From: Novosphingobium hassiacum
Lineage (GTDB): Bacteria; Pseudomonadota; Alphaproteobacteria; Sphingomonadales; Sphingomonadaceae
Reading direction: 5' to 3'
NCBI RefSeq assembly: GCF_014196055.1
Contig: NZ_JACICY010000001.1
Span: forward strand, 900,255 to 964,254
Length of the DNA stretch: 64,000 nt
Part shown: one piece after another, positions 29,457 through 38,998 of the stretch
Position numbering within the stretch: the stretch's first letter is position 1
Layout of the letters: each line of letters starts with the position of its first letter
Made by a program: the position numbers and the translations under genes
The notes under the pieces: model-generated
Databases searched by the model: none
Seen by the model: only the letters and a program-made list of their open reading frames with translations
What the model was told of the DNA's origin: nothing

Positions 29457-30770
29457 TCAGCGCTTGGCCATGCGCGTTTCCAGCGGGCGCTGGCCGGGAA
29501 GCCCGGCAGGACCGCTGCCGCGCAGGACGAAGCATGCACCGCCCCGTGCCTTGACCGAACCGCAAAGCGAGCTGGCGGCAGCAAGACCGTTGAAACCTGC
29601 GGCCTGTACACGCCAGAATTGGCGACCATTGACGGTCACTTGCGTGGTTACGTTGCGGTAGCCCGCGAGCGCCGGATTGCGCGCGGCGAAATGGCGCCAT
29701 GCACGGCGCGCGCCTTCAGCGCTGCCGAATGACCCAAGCTGGACGAGGTGCGTACCCTTGCCCACAGCGACAGGCGCAACGGCCTTATGGGTCGGCGCTG
29801 CGGCGCGGGCTGCATGGGTGGTCTTGGCTGCGGGCTGGTAGTACGGCGCGGCCATCGGCTGCGGCGAAGACGCTGGCATGTCGATCATCGCGAGCTGGTC
29901 CTGCTTCGGCTGCGACGAAGCGTCCGAAAGCGAGGGCTGCGGCGCGGCAGTGGCTTCCGTGGCAGGCAATTCCTCGACGGCGGCTTCGGCCAGCGGCTCG
30001 GCGCGGGCTGCAGCTTGTGCAGAAAGCTGCCGCTCGCCGGGGAAATTGGCAAGGGCGAGCGCGGCTGGCTGGCCCTTATCGGCGCGCAACGGCACCGAAA
30101 GCAGCCCGGCGACGCGATCGCGCGTCAATTCGGGCTGCCCCATCATCGCCCACTGCTCCATGCGATTGCCGAGTTCGGCAGCGGGAACGTCCTGCGCGGC
30201 CATCGCGCGCGCTTCGCGCCAGTAACCGCCCATTGCATAGGCAAGCGCGAGATTCTGGCGCACCTTGACGGTGTTTTCACCGCCCCGCACCGCTTGCGAC
30301 AGCACAGCGATACCTTGGGCAGGCTGACCTGCCAGCGCGAGCGCCAGACCGTAATCCGACGCTTCGAGGCTGTCGCGATACGAATTGAGCGTATCGATCG
30401 CTTCGGCATGGCGGCCCAGCGCGACATCGGCGAGCGCAAGGCTCAGCGCGGTGCGGCTGCTGTCCTCGCCAAGCTCCATCGCCTCGTCATAAGCCTGACG
30501 CGCCGATTCGAAGCGCCCTGCCTTGAGGTAGGTATTGCCGAGCAGCACACGATAGGCCGCGTTGCGCGGATCGGCGAGCACCGCCTTTTCCGCGTTGTCC
30601 ACAGCCACCTTCGTGCTGCCACCATTCAGAGCGGTCTGCGCCGACGACGCGAGCTTTGCAGGCCGATTGCTTCCGGCGGCGCAACCGGTGAGGATTCCGG
30701 CGGCAAGTGCGGTCGACACGATCAGCCGCGCGGCGCGACTGGGGGCGAAGGTGGAGAGAAGTTCTTTCAT
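29457..30770 (-). CDS. TPR and SPOR domain lipoprotein
   Basis: 437 residues from ATG 30770. A lipoprotein signal (IVSTALAAGILTGCAAG, lipobox LTGC) is followed by TPR repeats (about 40-200; AYRVLLGNTYLKAGRFESARQAYDEAM). A Pro/Ala-rich linker (about 240-345) leads to a C-terminal SPOR domain (HLVQLGSFGSAEGARRAW to VLRGSG). SPOR domains bind denuded septal glycan, so the protein likely acts at the division site from the inner leaflet of the outer membrane. It is the third gene of a likely unit with the ParA-like ATPase and its neighbour. Confidence 0.85.
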   Translation of the reverse strand: MKELLSTFAPSRAARLIVSTALAAGILTGCAAGSNRPAKLASSAQTALNGGSTKVAVDNAEKAVLADPRNAAYRVLLGNTYLKAGRFESARQAYDEAMELGEDSSRTALSLALADVALGRHAEAIDTLNSYRDSLEASDYGLALALAGQPAQGIAVLSQAVRGGENTVKVRQNLALAYAMGGYWREARAMAAQDVPAAELGNRMEQWAMMGQPELTRDRVAGLLSVPLRADKGQPAALALANFPGERQLSAQAAARAEPLAEAAVEELPATEATAAPQPSLSDASSQPKQDQLAMIDMPASSPQPMAAPYYQPAAKTTHAARAAAPTHKAVAPVAVGKGTHLVQLGSFGSAEGARRAWRHFAARNPALAGYRNVTTQVTVNGRQFWRVQAAGFNGLAAASSLCGSVKARGGACFVLRGSGPAGLPGQRPLETRMAKR

Positions 30771-30791
30771 TCTTTCAGGTCCTTCGATCAA

Positions 30792-31304
30792 TCAGTTACG
30801 GACCGCGCGCTTGGCGAGGTCTTCGATCCCGGGCAGATCGGCTAGAAAGCGGTCGAGCGCCTCGATCACGAGGCCTTGAGCACTGCGCCCTTCGAGCGTG
30901 CAGGCAAGGCGCAGGCGCAGGTGGCGATAGTTGTCGAGCCGCAGGGTAAAGGCAGCCTTGCGGCCCTCCTGCAGCGCCGAACGGACGGCCTTGCCGCCCT
31001 TGGTGCGCTGTGTCCTGACGGGGTCCGGCACCTGCATCTGCGTGACGGCAGCGGCAAGGTCTTCGATCTGCTTCACGATCGCAGGCGGTTCGGCATGGGC
31101 GGCGGGCACGAAACCTTCCTCGCCCATGTCATTCCAGCCCAGATCATCCTGCGTCGCCGCCGGCAGTGCGCCACCCATCGAAACGATGACACGGCTCTGC
31201 TCTTCCGCGCTCAAAGCCAGTTGCGGACGCATGGCAGGACGCGCCGCACCCTTGCGGGCGAGCAGCGCGGGGGACAGCGAGGCCAGCGGCTTGGCTGCGC
31301 TCAT
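30792..31304 (-). CDS. Conserved hypothetical protein next to ParA-like ATPase
   Basis: 170 residues from ATG 31304, with GGGAG 9 bases upstream and 13 bp after the parA-like stop. The N-terminal part looks disordered. The C-terminal part (AFTLRLDNYRHLRLRLACTL followed by EGRSAQGLVIEALDRFLADLP) has a beta-strand plus two-helix pattern compatible with ribbon-helix-helix DNA-binding folds, a class that often partners ParA-like ATPases. That assignment is inference. Twenty-one bp separate it from the downstream SPOR lipoprotein. Confidence 0.7.
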   Translation of the reverse strand: MSAAKPLASLSPALLARKGAARPAMRPQLALSAEEQSRVIVSMGGALPAATQDDLGWNDMGEEGFVPAAHAEPPAIVKQIEDLAAAVTQMQVPDPVRTQRTKGGKAVRSALQEGRKAAFTLRLDNYRHLRLRLACTLEGRSAQGLVIEALDRFLADLPGIEDLAKRAVRN

Positions 31305-31317
31305 CAGACGATCTCCC

Positions 31318-32052
31318 TCACGAACCCGCAACGCGGCGGCCAAAGCCGCCCATCGGACGAGCCGCACCGCCATTCATCGGGATCGCCGCCGCGGCTTGCG
31401 GGACGGCGAACACGGTGCGGCGGAAATTCTTTTCGAGACGCTCGGAAATGTAGGTCCACAGTGCGGTGACTTCGCCTGCCGACTTGCCGCCCGGATCGCA
31501 TTCCATGACGGTGCGACCATCGATCATCGAGGCGGCAAAATCGGTGCGCTGGTGCAGGGTGATCGGTGCAACGGTGCCGTGCTGCGAAAGAGCAACGGCT
31601 GCCTCGGCGGTGATCCGGGCCTTTGGCGTTGCTGCGTTCACTACGAAAATCAGCGGCTTTCCGGCGCGGTCGCACAAGTCGACCGTGGCACCGACTGCGC
31701 GCAAGTCATGCGGGCTGGGACGGGTGGGGACGACGATCAGTTCGGCAACCGAAATCACCGACTGGATCGCCATGGTGATCGCGGGCGGCGTATCGATAAC
31801 CGCCAGCTTGAACCCCTGCTGGCGCAAGATTGCGAGGTCGCTGGCCAGACGGGCCACAGTGGTCTGCGCAAATGCTGGGAATTCGGCCTCGCGCTCGTTC
31901 CACCAGTCCGACAGGGAACCTTGCGGATCGATGTCGATCAGCACGACCGGGCCAGCGCCCGCTCGCTGGGCCTGGACGGCGAGGTGGCCAGACAAGGTCG
32001 TCTTGCCCGAACCACCTTTTTGCGATGCCAATGCCAGTACGCGCAAAGTCAA
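31318..32052 (-). CDS. ParA/MinD-family ATPase
   Basis: 244 residues. The deviant Walker A KGGSGKTTLSGHLA (about 12-25), switch I IDIDPQGSLSDWW and Walker B AVIDTPPAI are clear. These ATPases position DNA or protein cargo by patterning on nucleoid or membrane. The usual parB and parS are absent; the next gene may encode the partner. The context with a SPOR lipoprotein and, divergently, another SPOR protein suggests a role in envelope or division organisation rather than chromosome partition. The C-terminal tail is Gly/Ala/Arg-rich. Confidence 0.88.
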   Translation of the reverse strand: MTLRVLALASQKGGSGKTTLSGHLAVQAQRAGAGPVVLIDIDPQGSLSDWWNEREAEFPAFAQTTVARLASDLAILRQQGFKLAVIDTPPAITMAIQSVISVAELIVVPTRPSPHDLRAVGATVDLCDRAGKPLIFVVNAATPKARITAEAAVALSQHGTVAPITLHQRTDFAASMIDGRTVMECDPGGKSAGEVTALWTYISERLEKNFRRTVFAVPQAAAAIPMNGGAARPMGGFGRRVAGS

Positions 32053-32294
32053 ACCCCTCGAAATCGATAACTCGTGGAGACGGATTCGCAGAATGGGTTG
32101 AAATTTTGGTTAAGATGCACGGCTCGTCGCATTGGCAGACCTGCCGAACGAGGCTAGCCGTGGGTTTTCCCCTGCGTAATAGCCGCTAAGACTTCGCTAA
32201 CGCCTCGTTGACTATACGCTTCCAGACAGACGACCGGTTTTGATCCGGCAACAGTCCGGGTTGCAGGACTACGCTCATTAACGAAACAGGACGG

Positions 32295-33452
32295 GTGTTT
32301 CTTGCCATGGCACATCTCAGGCATGTTGTGACATTACCGCTGGGGTTCGCGCTGGCTTTGGCTGCCGCTCCGGCATCGGCCGACGTAAAGACCGGCGTCG
32401 ATGCCTGGTCGCGCGGCGAATACGAGCTTGCGATCAAGGAATGGCTCGGCCCTGCCGCCAAGGGCGATGCCGATGCGCAGTTCAACATGGGCCAGGCCTA
32501 CAAGCTGGGCAAGGGCGTGACGCTGGATATGAAGCGCGCCGAGGCATGGTACCGCAAGGCCGCCGCGCAAGGTCATGTCAAAGCGGCGGACACGCTCGGA
32601 CTTGTGTTGTTCCAACAGGACCGCAAGACCGAGGCGTTGCCGTTCATTCAGGCCGCAGCCGAGCGTGGAGAGCCGCGCGCGCAGTACATCCTCGGGATCG
32701 CCCACTTCAACGGCGACCTGGTCGGCAAGGACTGGGTCCGCGCTTATGCGCTGATGAGCCGGGCGTCCGCCGCAGGGCTCGAACAGGCGACACGCAGCCT
32801 TGCCACCATGGACGGGATCGTCCCGCTCGAGCAGCGTCAGTTGGCAATGTCACTTTCGGCCGAACTCGAACAGAAAGCGCAGGAAAATCGGTCTCGCCAG
32901 TTCGCAGCCGCTGACCTTGGCGTAAGGTCGGCACCGACCGCGCCATTGCGCCCTGCTCAATCGGGCGCGCCGCTGGAACGCACCGAGTTGCCGCCATCGA
33001 CCCGCTACAATCCGGCGCCACCCTCCGTTCCTTCCGGTCCGGTTACTGCCGGTGCCGACTTCGCCAACCCGGTCACCATGCAGCAACCCAAGCGTATTGC
33101 TGTTGCCCCGGCGCTTCAGACCAAACCACCTGCCAAGCCCGCGGTGGTGCCTGCGCCCAAGCCGACTGCGCAACCCGCCGCCAAGCCGCGCATGGCGGCC
33201 CCTGCGCCCGCTCCTGCCGCAAAGGGCAACTGGCGCGTGCAGCTTGGCGCGTTCGGGGTGAAGAGCAACGCCGATAGCCTCTGGGCCAAGGTCAGGGGAC
33301 GGGCTGAGCTTGCCGGACACGGCCGGATCGATCTGGCTTCGGGCAGCGTCACCCGGCTACTGGCGGGCGGTTTTGCTACACTGGCCGATGCGGACAAGGC
33401 TTGCGCAGCGCTCAAGTCTGGCGGGTTCACTTGCCTGGTGGTAAGGCCCTGA
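32295..33452 (+). CDS. Sel1-repeat and SPOR domain periplasmic protein
   Basis: 385 residues. GTG 32295 has AGGA close upstream; ATG 32307 is an alternative, and both give a signal peptide ending ALAAAPASA. Sel1/TPR-like repeats run from about 35 to 180 (DADAQFNMGQAYKLGKGV, then AEAWYRKAAAQGHVKAADTL). A Pro/Ala-rich linker (about 195-310) precedes a SPOR domain (NWRVQLGAFGVKSNADSLWA). It probably binds septal peptidoglycan and scaffolds partners. It is divergent from the parA-like gene across a 242-bp region. Confidence 0.87.
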   Translation: MFLAMAHLRHVVTLPLGFALALAAAPASADVKTGVDAWSRGEYELAIKEWLGPAAKGDADAQFNMGQAYKLGKGVTLDMKRAEAWYRKAAAQGHVKAADTLGLVLFQQDRKTEALPFIQAAAERGEPRAQYILGIAHFNGDLVGKDWVRAYALMSRASAAGLEQATRSLATMDGIVPLEQRQLAMSLSAELEQKAQENRSRQFAAADLGVRSAPTAPLRPAQSGAPLERTELPPSTRYNPAPPSVPSGPVTAGADFANPVTMQQPKRIAVAPALQTKPPAKPAVVPAPKPTAQPAAKPRMAAPAPAPAAKGNWRVQLGAFGVKSNADSLWAKVRGRAELAGHGRIDLASGSVTRLLAGGFATLADADKACAALKSGGFTCLVVRP

Positions 33453-33456
33453 TGGC

Positions 33457-34671
33457 TTGGACCCGGACCTTCCCCCCACCCGCATAGAAGCGATAGATTT
33501 CCTGCGCGGCGTTGCCGTGCTGGGGATACTCGCGATCAATGTAACCGGGTTTTGGGGACCGTCGCTGGCGACGTTTTCGCCCGCGATCCCTGAACTCGAC
33601 CCAGGCGGAGTAACTTGGTTCGGCATTGCCTTCGTCATCTTCGAAGGCAAGATGCGCGCGATGTTCAGCCTGCTGTTCGGCGCAAGCATGGTCCTGTTTG
33701 CGCAAGCAGCCGAGCGCCACGGCCATGACCCCGACATCGCGCAACTGCGCCGCCTTCTGTGGCTGGCGCTGTTCGGCTACCTCCACTTCGCATTGCTATG
33801 GTGGGGCGATATTCTGTTTCCCTATGCGCTGTGCGGCCTCGGCGCACTTGCCCTGCGCCGGGTGCAGCCCGCAGGCCAGATATTCATCGCGCTGTCGATC
33901 TATCTGTTCTCGCACGGGATCGACGCGCTGCTATCGCTTCCCGGACTTATCGCTGAGCAGGGCGTGCTGGGAGGGAGCGCCCTACCCTCCGACATGGCGG
34001 AACAAGCGGGCATGATGGCGCGGATTTCCGATTCGGTTGGGGCCGATACCTCCATATTGAATGCCGGGTTCGTCGAAGCGGTCCGGCTGAAACTATCGCA
34101 TTCTGCGCTGCAGCCACTGGAAGTTACTTTCGGCACCTTCACCGAAACACTGCCGCTCATGCTGATCGGCATGGCTCTGCTGCGGAGTGGGCTCTTCACC
34201 CGATGGCCCACCCGGCGTCTGGCCGCGAGCGCGGTCGGCGGAATAGTGGTGGGCGGAGTGCCGACGCTGCTGTGCCTCCAATGGCTCGCCGCACACGACT
34301 GGCCGCCACGCGCGATGTTCGCTGCCATGCAGGCGGGTATGGCGGTGCCGCACCTGCTGATGGCGCTCGGCTACGCTGCGGCATTGCTCGTGCTGTTTCC
34401 GCTCATCCGCAATGGCTGGCTAGGGCAGGCGCTCGCAGCGGCCGGGCGTTGTGCCTTCACCAATTACATCGGCACCAGCGTGCTGATGAGCGTGATCTTC
34501 TGCGGCTGGGGGCTTGGCCTCGGCCCGGAATTGCCGCGCGTCTGGCTTCCGGCTTTCGTTCTGCTCGGCTGGAGCGCCATGCTCGTCTGGCCGCGCCACT
34601 GGCTGGCCCGATACGGCCAGGGCCCGCTCGAAGGTTTGTGGCGGAAACTAGCGCTGCCGCGGCGCGCATAG
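33457..34671 (+). CDS. DUF418 integral membrane protein
   Basis: 404 residues with about ten hydrophobic helices. It opens with RIEAIDFLRGVAVLGILAIN, the hallmark start of DUF418/YeiB proteins; the C-terminal half (GRCAFTNYIGTSVLMSVIFC) belongs to the DUF418 domain. The family resembles heparan-alpha-glucosaminide acyltransferase-like membrane proteins, but its function is unproven. The likely start is TTG 33457, just after the SPOR gene stop; AAGG lies 13 bases upstream. Its 3' end overlaps the convergent phospholipase D-like gene by 24 bp. Confidence 0.85.
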   Translation: MDPDLPPTRIEAIDFLRGVAVLGILAINVTGFWGPSLATFSPAIPELDPGGVTWFGIAFVIFEGKMRAMFSLLFGASMVLFAQAAERHGHDPDIAQLRRLLWLALFGYLHFALLWWGDILFPYALCGLGALALRRVQPAGQIFIALSIYLFSHGIDALLSLPGLIAEQGVLGGSALPSDMAEQAGMMARISDSVGADTSILNAGFVEAVRLKLSHSALQPLEVTFGTFTETLPLMLIGMALLRSGLFTRWPTRRLAASAVGGIVVGGVPTLLCLQWLAAHDWPPRAMFAAMQAGMAVPHLLMALGYAAALLVLFPLIRNGWLGQALAAAGRCAFTNYIGTSVLMSVIFCGWGLGLGPELPRVWLPAFVLLGWSAMLVWPRHWLARYGQGPLEGLWRKLALPRRA

Positions 34672-35787
34672 TTCCTTCCAGTCCATCGCTCGCACCGGCC
34701 CATGCCGCAGATTCGCCAGCGCCTTGTCGGCCAATTCGAGCATCGCCCGCGCGCGCCACTGCCGCCACGCCGGAATGCGCGCCTCGCCGATTGGAAACGA
34801 CGACGCTCTCGCAGGCCCCAGCAACCGCGCCTCGAAGTCGGCAATCAACGCAGCGTTGCGCACGACAGCGACGATATCGCTGCTGGTGCGATGCGAGGCG
34901 AAGTTGAAATTGCTCGATCCCAGCACCAGCGTATCGCCGTCGATCAGCAGAGCCTTGGCGTGAGTCATTTCAGGCAAGAGGCGCAAGTGGATCCCGGCAG
35001 GACCCGCCACGCCTGCAAGGTAATCGCGGATCACCGGCTTGTTGTTCGGTGCCGGGCTGTAGATCGTGACTTGCGCCCCGTTCCGCGCGGCCTGCGCCAT
35101 CGCACCGACGAACGGCATCGTCGGATAGGCGCTGACCATCTCGACCGAACGGCGCGCACTGGCGACAAGATCGATCAGCGGTTGCATCAGCCGGTCGTTG
35201 CTGTCGCCGTCGAAGCACACCAGTTCGATATCGCCGAACGTCCCGCTGACCCCGCGCGGCGTCCCTGCCCAGTCATTGTCGAAGTCACGCACCAGAAAGT
35301 CCGCGATCTCCTGGTCCTCTATCCGCAGCATCAGGTCAGCCCACGCAAAGTTGTGGTCTGAAAAGTTGATTCCGCCGATGTGCGCGACATCGTCCATCAC
35401 GAGCAGCTTCTTGTGATTGCGCAAGGGGTAACGCAACAGATGGCCGAGCACCGGGTTCGTCACCCGCACGGGCACCCCCGCCCCATTCATGGCATCGAAC
35501 ATTGCCAGCGTCGCCCGCGCCTCCGCCACCACCTCGGCCGGTCGGAACGGCAGGGGCAGCATCGTGTCGTTGATCACGTTGCGACTGTAATCGTCCACCA
35601 GCACCCGGCGGGATGCCGCATGTGATCCAAGGATCGCGTCGGCAACCGACCGCCCCGCCGCGTCGGCTTCGAACGTCATCGCCTGCACCGCGACGCGCGA
35701 ACTCGCCGCAGCCAGATCGGCGCTTGCCTGCGCCCAGAACGCAGCTGATCCCACCAGCAACTGGTAACGGCCTGTCGATCCGGTCAT
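34648..35787 (-). CDS. Phospholipase D-like / cardiolipin synthase-like protein
   Basis: 379 residues with two HKD motifs: His 125, Lys 127, Asp 132 in NHKKLLVMDD followed by GGINFSDHN, and His 276, Lys 278, Asp 283 in THAKALLIDG followed by GSSNFNF. Two intact motifs predict an active phosphatidyl-transfer or hydrolysis site. No signal peptide or transmembrane helix is evident, unlike housekeeping Cls with two N-terminal helices, so it resembles ClsB-type enzymes. It stands alone, divergent from the L,D-transpeptidase-like gene. Confidence 0.87.
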   Translation of the reverse strand: MTGSTGRYQLLVGSAAFWAQASADLAAASSRVAVQAMTFEADAAGRSVADAILGSHAASRRVLVDDYSRNVINDTMLPLPFRPAEVVAEARATLAMFDAMNGAGVPVRVTNPVLGHLLRYPLRNHKKLLVMDDVAHIGGINFSDHNFAWADLMLRIEDQEIADFLVRDFDNDWAGTPRGVSGTFGDIELVCFDGDSNDRLMQPLIDLVASARRSVEMVSAYPTMPFVGAMAQAARNGAQVTIYSPAPNNKPVIRDYLAGVAGPAGIHLRLLPEMTHAKALLIDGDTLVLGSSNFNFASHRTSSDIVAVVRNAALIADFEARLLGPARASSFPIGEARIPAWRQWRARAMLELADKALANLRHGPVRAMDWKELCAPRQR

Positions 35788-35973
35788 GGATTACCCCCCG
35801 AAAGTGCCCTTGCCACCAAACCGTTTTGCTGTCGACGGCCGCCTACCGGGCAGCGTTAACCCTGTTTGGAAACGCATGTGAACCCCCGCGTCCCGTGCCG
35901 GGACGCCGCATTTTGCGGACTCGCAACCCCCAGATTTAACGCTTATTCCTTTACGCGAAGGAGCGACGTAGCG

Positions 35974-36663
35974 ATGACCAAGCCGAACAACCTCTGGGCA
36001 AAGCGCTGGGTGCGGTTGCCGCTGGGTTTCGTGGCGACGTCGCTGGCCTCGCTTCTCGCGTTCCATGCCGGGCAGGATATCGCCGAAGTCGCGTTCGGCA
36101 ATGGCGTGGCCGAAGCAGCGCCGATGGTCTCCGCCGCGCCCAAGCCCGCCGCCGCGACCGCGCTCGCGGCAAAGCCGGTCGATGGCCCGTTCGTGGTCAA
36201 GTCGATCCTGCCGATCGCCGAGCCGATCAAGTTCGGCAAGTTCTACTGGGACGAAACCCGCGCGCCCGCCTCCGGAGCGCTGGTCGTGACTGTGGACCTC
36301 GAAGCGCGCGTCATCAGCGTCTTCCGCGATGGCCACGAGATCGGCGCGGCTGCCATCCTCAAGGGCTATGGCGACAAGCCGACGCCTACCGGGATTTTCC
36401 CGATCACCGAAAAAGACGCCGACCACGTCTCGAACATTTACGACGCGCCGATGCCCCACATGCTGCGTCTGACCAACGACGGCGTGTCGATTCACGGCAG
36501 CAAGGTCGAAATGGGCTATGCCACCAACGGCTGCGTCGGCGTACCCGATGAATTTGCCCGCAACCTGTTCAAGCTGGCAAAGCTTGGCGACAAGGTGATC
36601 ATCACCGACGGCAAGAAACTGACTGTCGGTCAACCGATCCTGACCGGCGACCACGCCAACTAA
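35974..36663 (+). CDS. L,D-transpeptidase (YkuD) family protein
   Basis: 229 residues from ATG 35974, with AAGGAG 10 bases upstream. An N-terminal membrane or signal helix (LPLGFVATSLASLLAFHAG, about 15-33) precedes a YkuD domain with His 174 in VSIHGSK and the nucleophile Cys 187 in ATNGCVGVP. YkuD enzymes form 3-3 peptidoglycan cross-links or attach lipoproteins to peptidoglycan. Sites are intact, so it is likely active in the periplasm. No LysM or other binding domain is present. Confidence 0.9.
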   Translation: MTKPNNLWAKRWVRLPLGFVATSLASLLAFHAGQDIAEVAFGNGVAEAAPMVSAAPKPAAATALAAKPVDGPFVVKSILPIAEPIKFGKFYWDETRAPASGALVVTVDLEARVISVFRDGHEIGAAAILKGYGDKPTPTGIFPITEKDADHVSNIYDAPMPHMLRLTNDGVSIHGSKVEMGYATNGCVGVPDEFARNLFKLAKLGDKVIITDGKKLTVGQPILTGDHAN

Positions 36664-36724
36664 GTCAGATCAGTTTTATGCCATTGCGGTTGTACCGCCT
36701 GCACCGGATCTCTAGGCGGAAGCT

Positions 36725-38026
36725 ATGAGTATTCTGGCAAAGGTTCAGCTTGCGACCAACAACCTCGATCGCAGGCTCTGGCTGGCGCGCACGGCAGCGG
36801 TCGTCGGCGCAGTCCTTCTCGGCTTGGTTGCGATCGTCTTTGCGCAGGCCGGCGACTTGGCCCAGCATGCTTTCGCGCGCGCATTTGCCGCACATCCCGT
36901 TCTGGCGTCGGCCCTGACTCCGCTCATGTTCGTAACGGTCGTCGGGCTGACCCGGCGCTGGTTCCCCGAAGCGCGCGGCTCGGGAATTCCGCAGGTCATG
37001 GCAGCCGGTCACAAACCCGATGCAAGCGCCAATGGCCCGTTGATCTCGTTACGCACGGCGGCAGCGAAGTTCGTAGGTACGCTGTTGATGCTGCTTGGCG
37101 GCGGTGCAGTCGGTCGAGAAGGCCCGACGGTGCAGATCAGCGCCGCGCTCATGGTTGCGGTGCATCGCTGGCTGCGCGTGCCGATCAACGCCGGCGTCAT
37201 CATCGCAGGTGGTGCCGCGGGCGTCTCGGCAGCATTCAACACACCGCTGGCAGGTGTCGCCTTCGCGATCGAGGAACTGGCGGCAGCGTTCGAGCAGAAG
37301 GTCGCGCTGATGGTCATGGCTGCGGTAATGATCTCGGGCCTCGTCAGCCTCGGCATCGCCGGGGACTACGTTTATTTCGGTGCCATGACCCGGCATCTGG
37401 CAATACGCGAGATTGCCATTTTTGCGCCGCTGATGGGTCTGCTCGGCGGTCTGGCGGGAGGTGCGTTTGCGCGCGCACTGGTGGCTATGGCAACGTCCGA
37501 GCACCCACTGCTTGCCCGCGCACGTGCCCATCCGATGAAGCTGGCATTGGCCTGCGGCATCGTGGTTGGCGGTCTCGGCCTGATCAGTGGTGGCGTCAGC
37601 TGGGGCACGGGGTATGAAACCACCCGAAACCTGCTGAGTGGCGGAGAGGCGCCGATTGCTTTCGGGCCGACGAAGTTTCTTGCGACACTGGCAACCGCGC
37701 TCAGCGGAGCCCCTGGCGGCATTTTCGCACCGTCCCTCTCGGTGGGCGCAGGCATGGGACAACTGGTGTCGCTCGTGGCGACGGGTGAGCCATCCGGGGC
37801 GCTCGTGCTGCTCGGTGTCGCGGCATATTTTACCGGCGTGGTACGCGCACCGCTGACTGCGGTCATCATCGTGACGGAGATGACCGCAGATCGTGCGATG
37901 ATCATTCCGCTATTCATTGCCGCGCTGATTGCGGACTGGGTGAGCAGCAAGGTCTGCAAGACCAAGCTCTATCATGCACTCGCACAAGGCTTCCGTCCGG
38001 CGCCTGCACAGCAGCCGATCGCATGA
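36725..38026 (+). CDS. clcA: ClC-family chloride/proton antiporter
   Basis: 433 residues with the ClC signature motifs in order: GSGIPQVMAA (anion site), GREGPTVQIS with the gating glutamate, and GGIFAPSLSVGAGMG. An AIEELAAAFEQK segment matches the region of the internal proton glutamate of E. coli ClcA, so this should be an exchanger rather than a channel. No CBS domains. GGCGGAAGCT precedes the ATG. Possible role in acid resistance, by analogy. It lies upstream of the trehalose genes but is separated by 261 bp. Confidence 0.92.
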   Translation: MSILAKVQLATNNLDRRLWLARTAAVVGAVLLGLVAIVFAQAGDLAQHAFARAFAAHPVLASALTPLMFVTVVGLTRRWFPEARGSGIPQVMAAGHKPDASANGPLISLRTAAAKFVGTLLMLLGGGAVGREGPTVQISAALMVAVHRWLRVPINAGVIIAGGAAGVSAAFNTPLAGVAFAIEELAAAFEQKVALMVMAAVMISGLVSLGIAGDYVYFGAMTRHLAIREIAIFAPLMGLLGGLAGGAFARALVAMATSEHPLLARARAHPMKLALACGIVVGGLGLISGGVSWGTGYETTRNLLSGGEAPIAFGPTKFLATLATALSGAPGGIFAPSLSVGAGMGQLVSLVATGEPSGALVLLGVAAYFTGVVRAPLTAVIIVTEMTADRAMIIPLFIAALIADWVSSKVCKTKLYHALAQGFRPAPAQQPIA

Positions 38027-38168
38027 CAGGCCCACCGGCCTGCCGGAAGGCGAGACCGGTCACACAAACGCTGCGTTTCGCCTGATCATCCCTGCGATCG
38101 CGTGGAAATTGGCGGCAGCAGGGCCCGCTAGTGCGGCCAATACCGCGTTGCCTGTAGGCTGACGGCAG
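38027..38168 (+). other. Intergenic region upstream of the trehalose operon
   Basis: Between clcA and otsB (261 bp in total) I see a perfect 6-bp hairpin at 38028-38043 just after the clcA stop, without a T-run, and a possible stress promoter further on. No gene is supported here. Confidence 0.4.
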
Positions 38169-38194
38169 GAACCAAACACCGGGTGACGCGGTTC
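38169..38194 (+). promoter_or_regulatory. Possible EcfG stress promoter of the trehalose operon
   Basis: GGAAC (38169-38173) is followed by 16 bases and CGGTT. The -10 carries one extra G relative to CGTT. It lies about 94 bases upstream of otsB. Trehalose genes are common members of the general stress regulon. Confidence 0.4.
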
Positions 38195-38287
38195 CGGAAG
38201 GGCGCGGGCGCCCCGCCGTTTGCGCGATAAACCCTCAGGAGAAGCACAATCGGGAATACCACCGCCCTATTATCGCGTCCTCCCCAC

Positions 38288-38998
38288 GTGGTTCTTAACA
38301 ACGCCACGCTCTTTCTGGACCTTGATGGCACGCTGTTCGATTTGGTCGACAGGCCCGACGATGTCCGTGCTGATGCACATATCCATAGGCTGCTGGAGCG
38401 GCTCCTGAACCATCTGAACGGCCGACTTGCGGTGGTCAGCGGCCGCTCTCTGGCACAGATCGACAGGATGCTCGGTGCAACTGCCAGCGATCTGTGGGTC
38501 TCAGGCAGCCATGGCTGCGAGCGACGCTGGCAGGGCGTGATCGAATGTCCGCCAAGGCCCTCTGCACTGGATGACGCGGCGGCGCAGTTCCACGCCTTTG
38601 CGCACGACCGACCGGGTGTGCTGGTCGAGGAAAAGAGCCTCGGCGTTGCCTTGCATTACAGGGTTACCCCGCAGGCAGAGACGGCAGCTCTCACCTTGGC
38701 GCGGGAACTGGCCAACCAGCACGGCCTCCTTCTCCAGCACGGCAAGATGATGGCGGAATTGCGCGTCGGCAGTGCAGACAAGGGCAGTGCCATTCGCACC
38801 ATGATGTCCCGCCCGCCAATGCCCGGCACAATTCCGGTGTTCGCAGGCGATGACGTGACCGATGAGCCGGGATTTGAAGCCGTACGCGATCTTGGCGGGC
38901 ACGGTATTCTGGTGGGCGAGCCACGACCTACCGCAGCCAACTATGGGCTGAGTTCCCCGACCAACCTTCGCGAATGGCTTTGGGGAGTGTTGCCATGA
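38288..38998 (+). CDS. otsB: Trehalose-6-phosphate phosphatase
   Basis: 236 residues, HAD superfamily. Motif I LFLDLDGTLFDLVD is at residues 8-21, the cap contains EEKSLGVALHYR, and motif IV is FAGDDVTDEPGFEAV. It removes phosphate from trehalose-6-phosphate. I accept GTG 38288 because motif I must lie near the N-terminus; no clear ribosome site precedes it. It overlaps the GH15 gene by 4 bp (ATGA at 38995). First gene of a three-gene trehalose operon. Confidence 0.92.
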   Translation: MVLNNATLFLDLDGTLFDLVDRPDDVRADAHIHRLLERLLNHLNGRLAVVSGRSLAQIDRMLGATASDLWVSGSHGCERRWQGVIECPPRPSALDDAAAQFHAFAHDRPGVLVEEKSLGVALHYRVTPQAETAALTLARELANQHGLLLQHGKMMAELRVGSADKGSAIRTMMSRPPMPGTIPVFAGDDVTDEPGFEAVRDLGGHGILVGEPRPTAANYGLSSPTNLREWLWGVLP

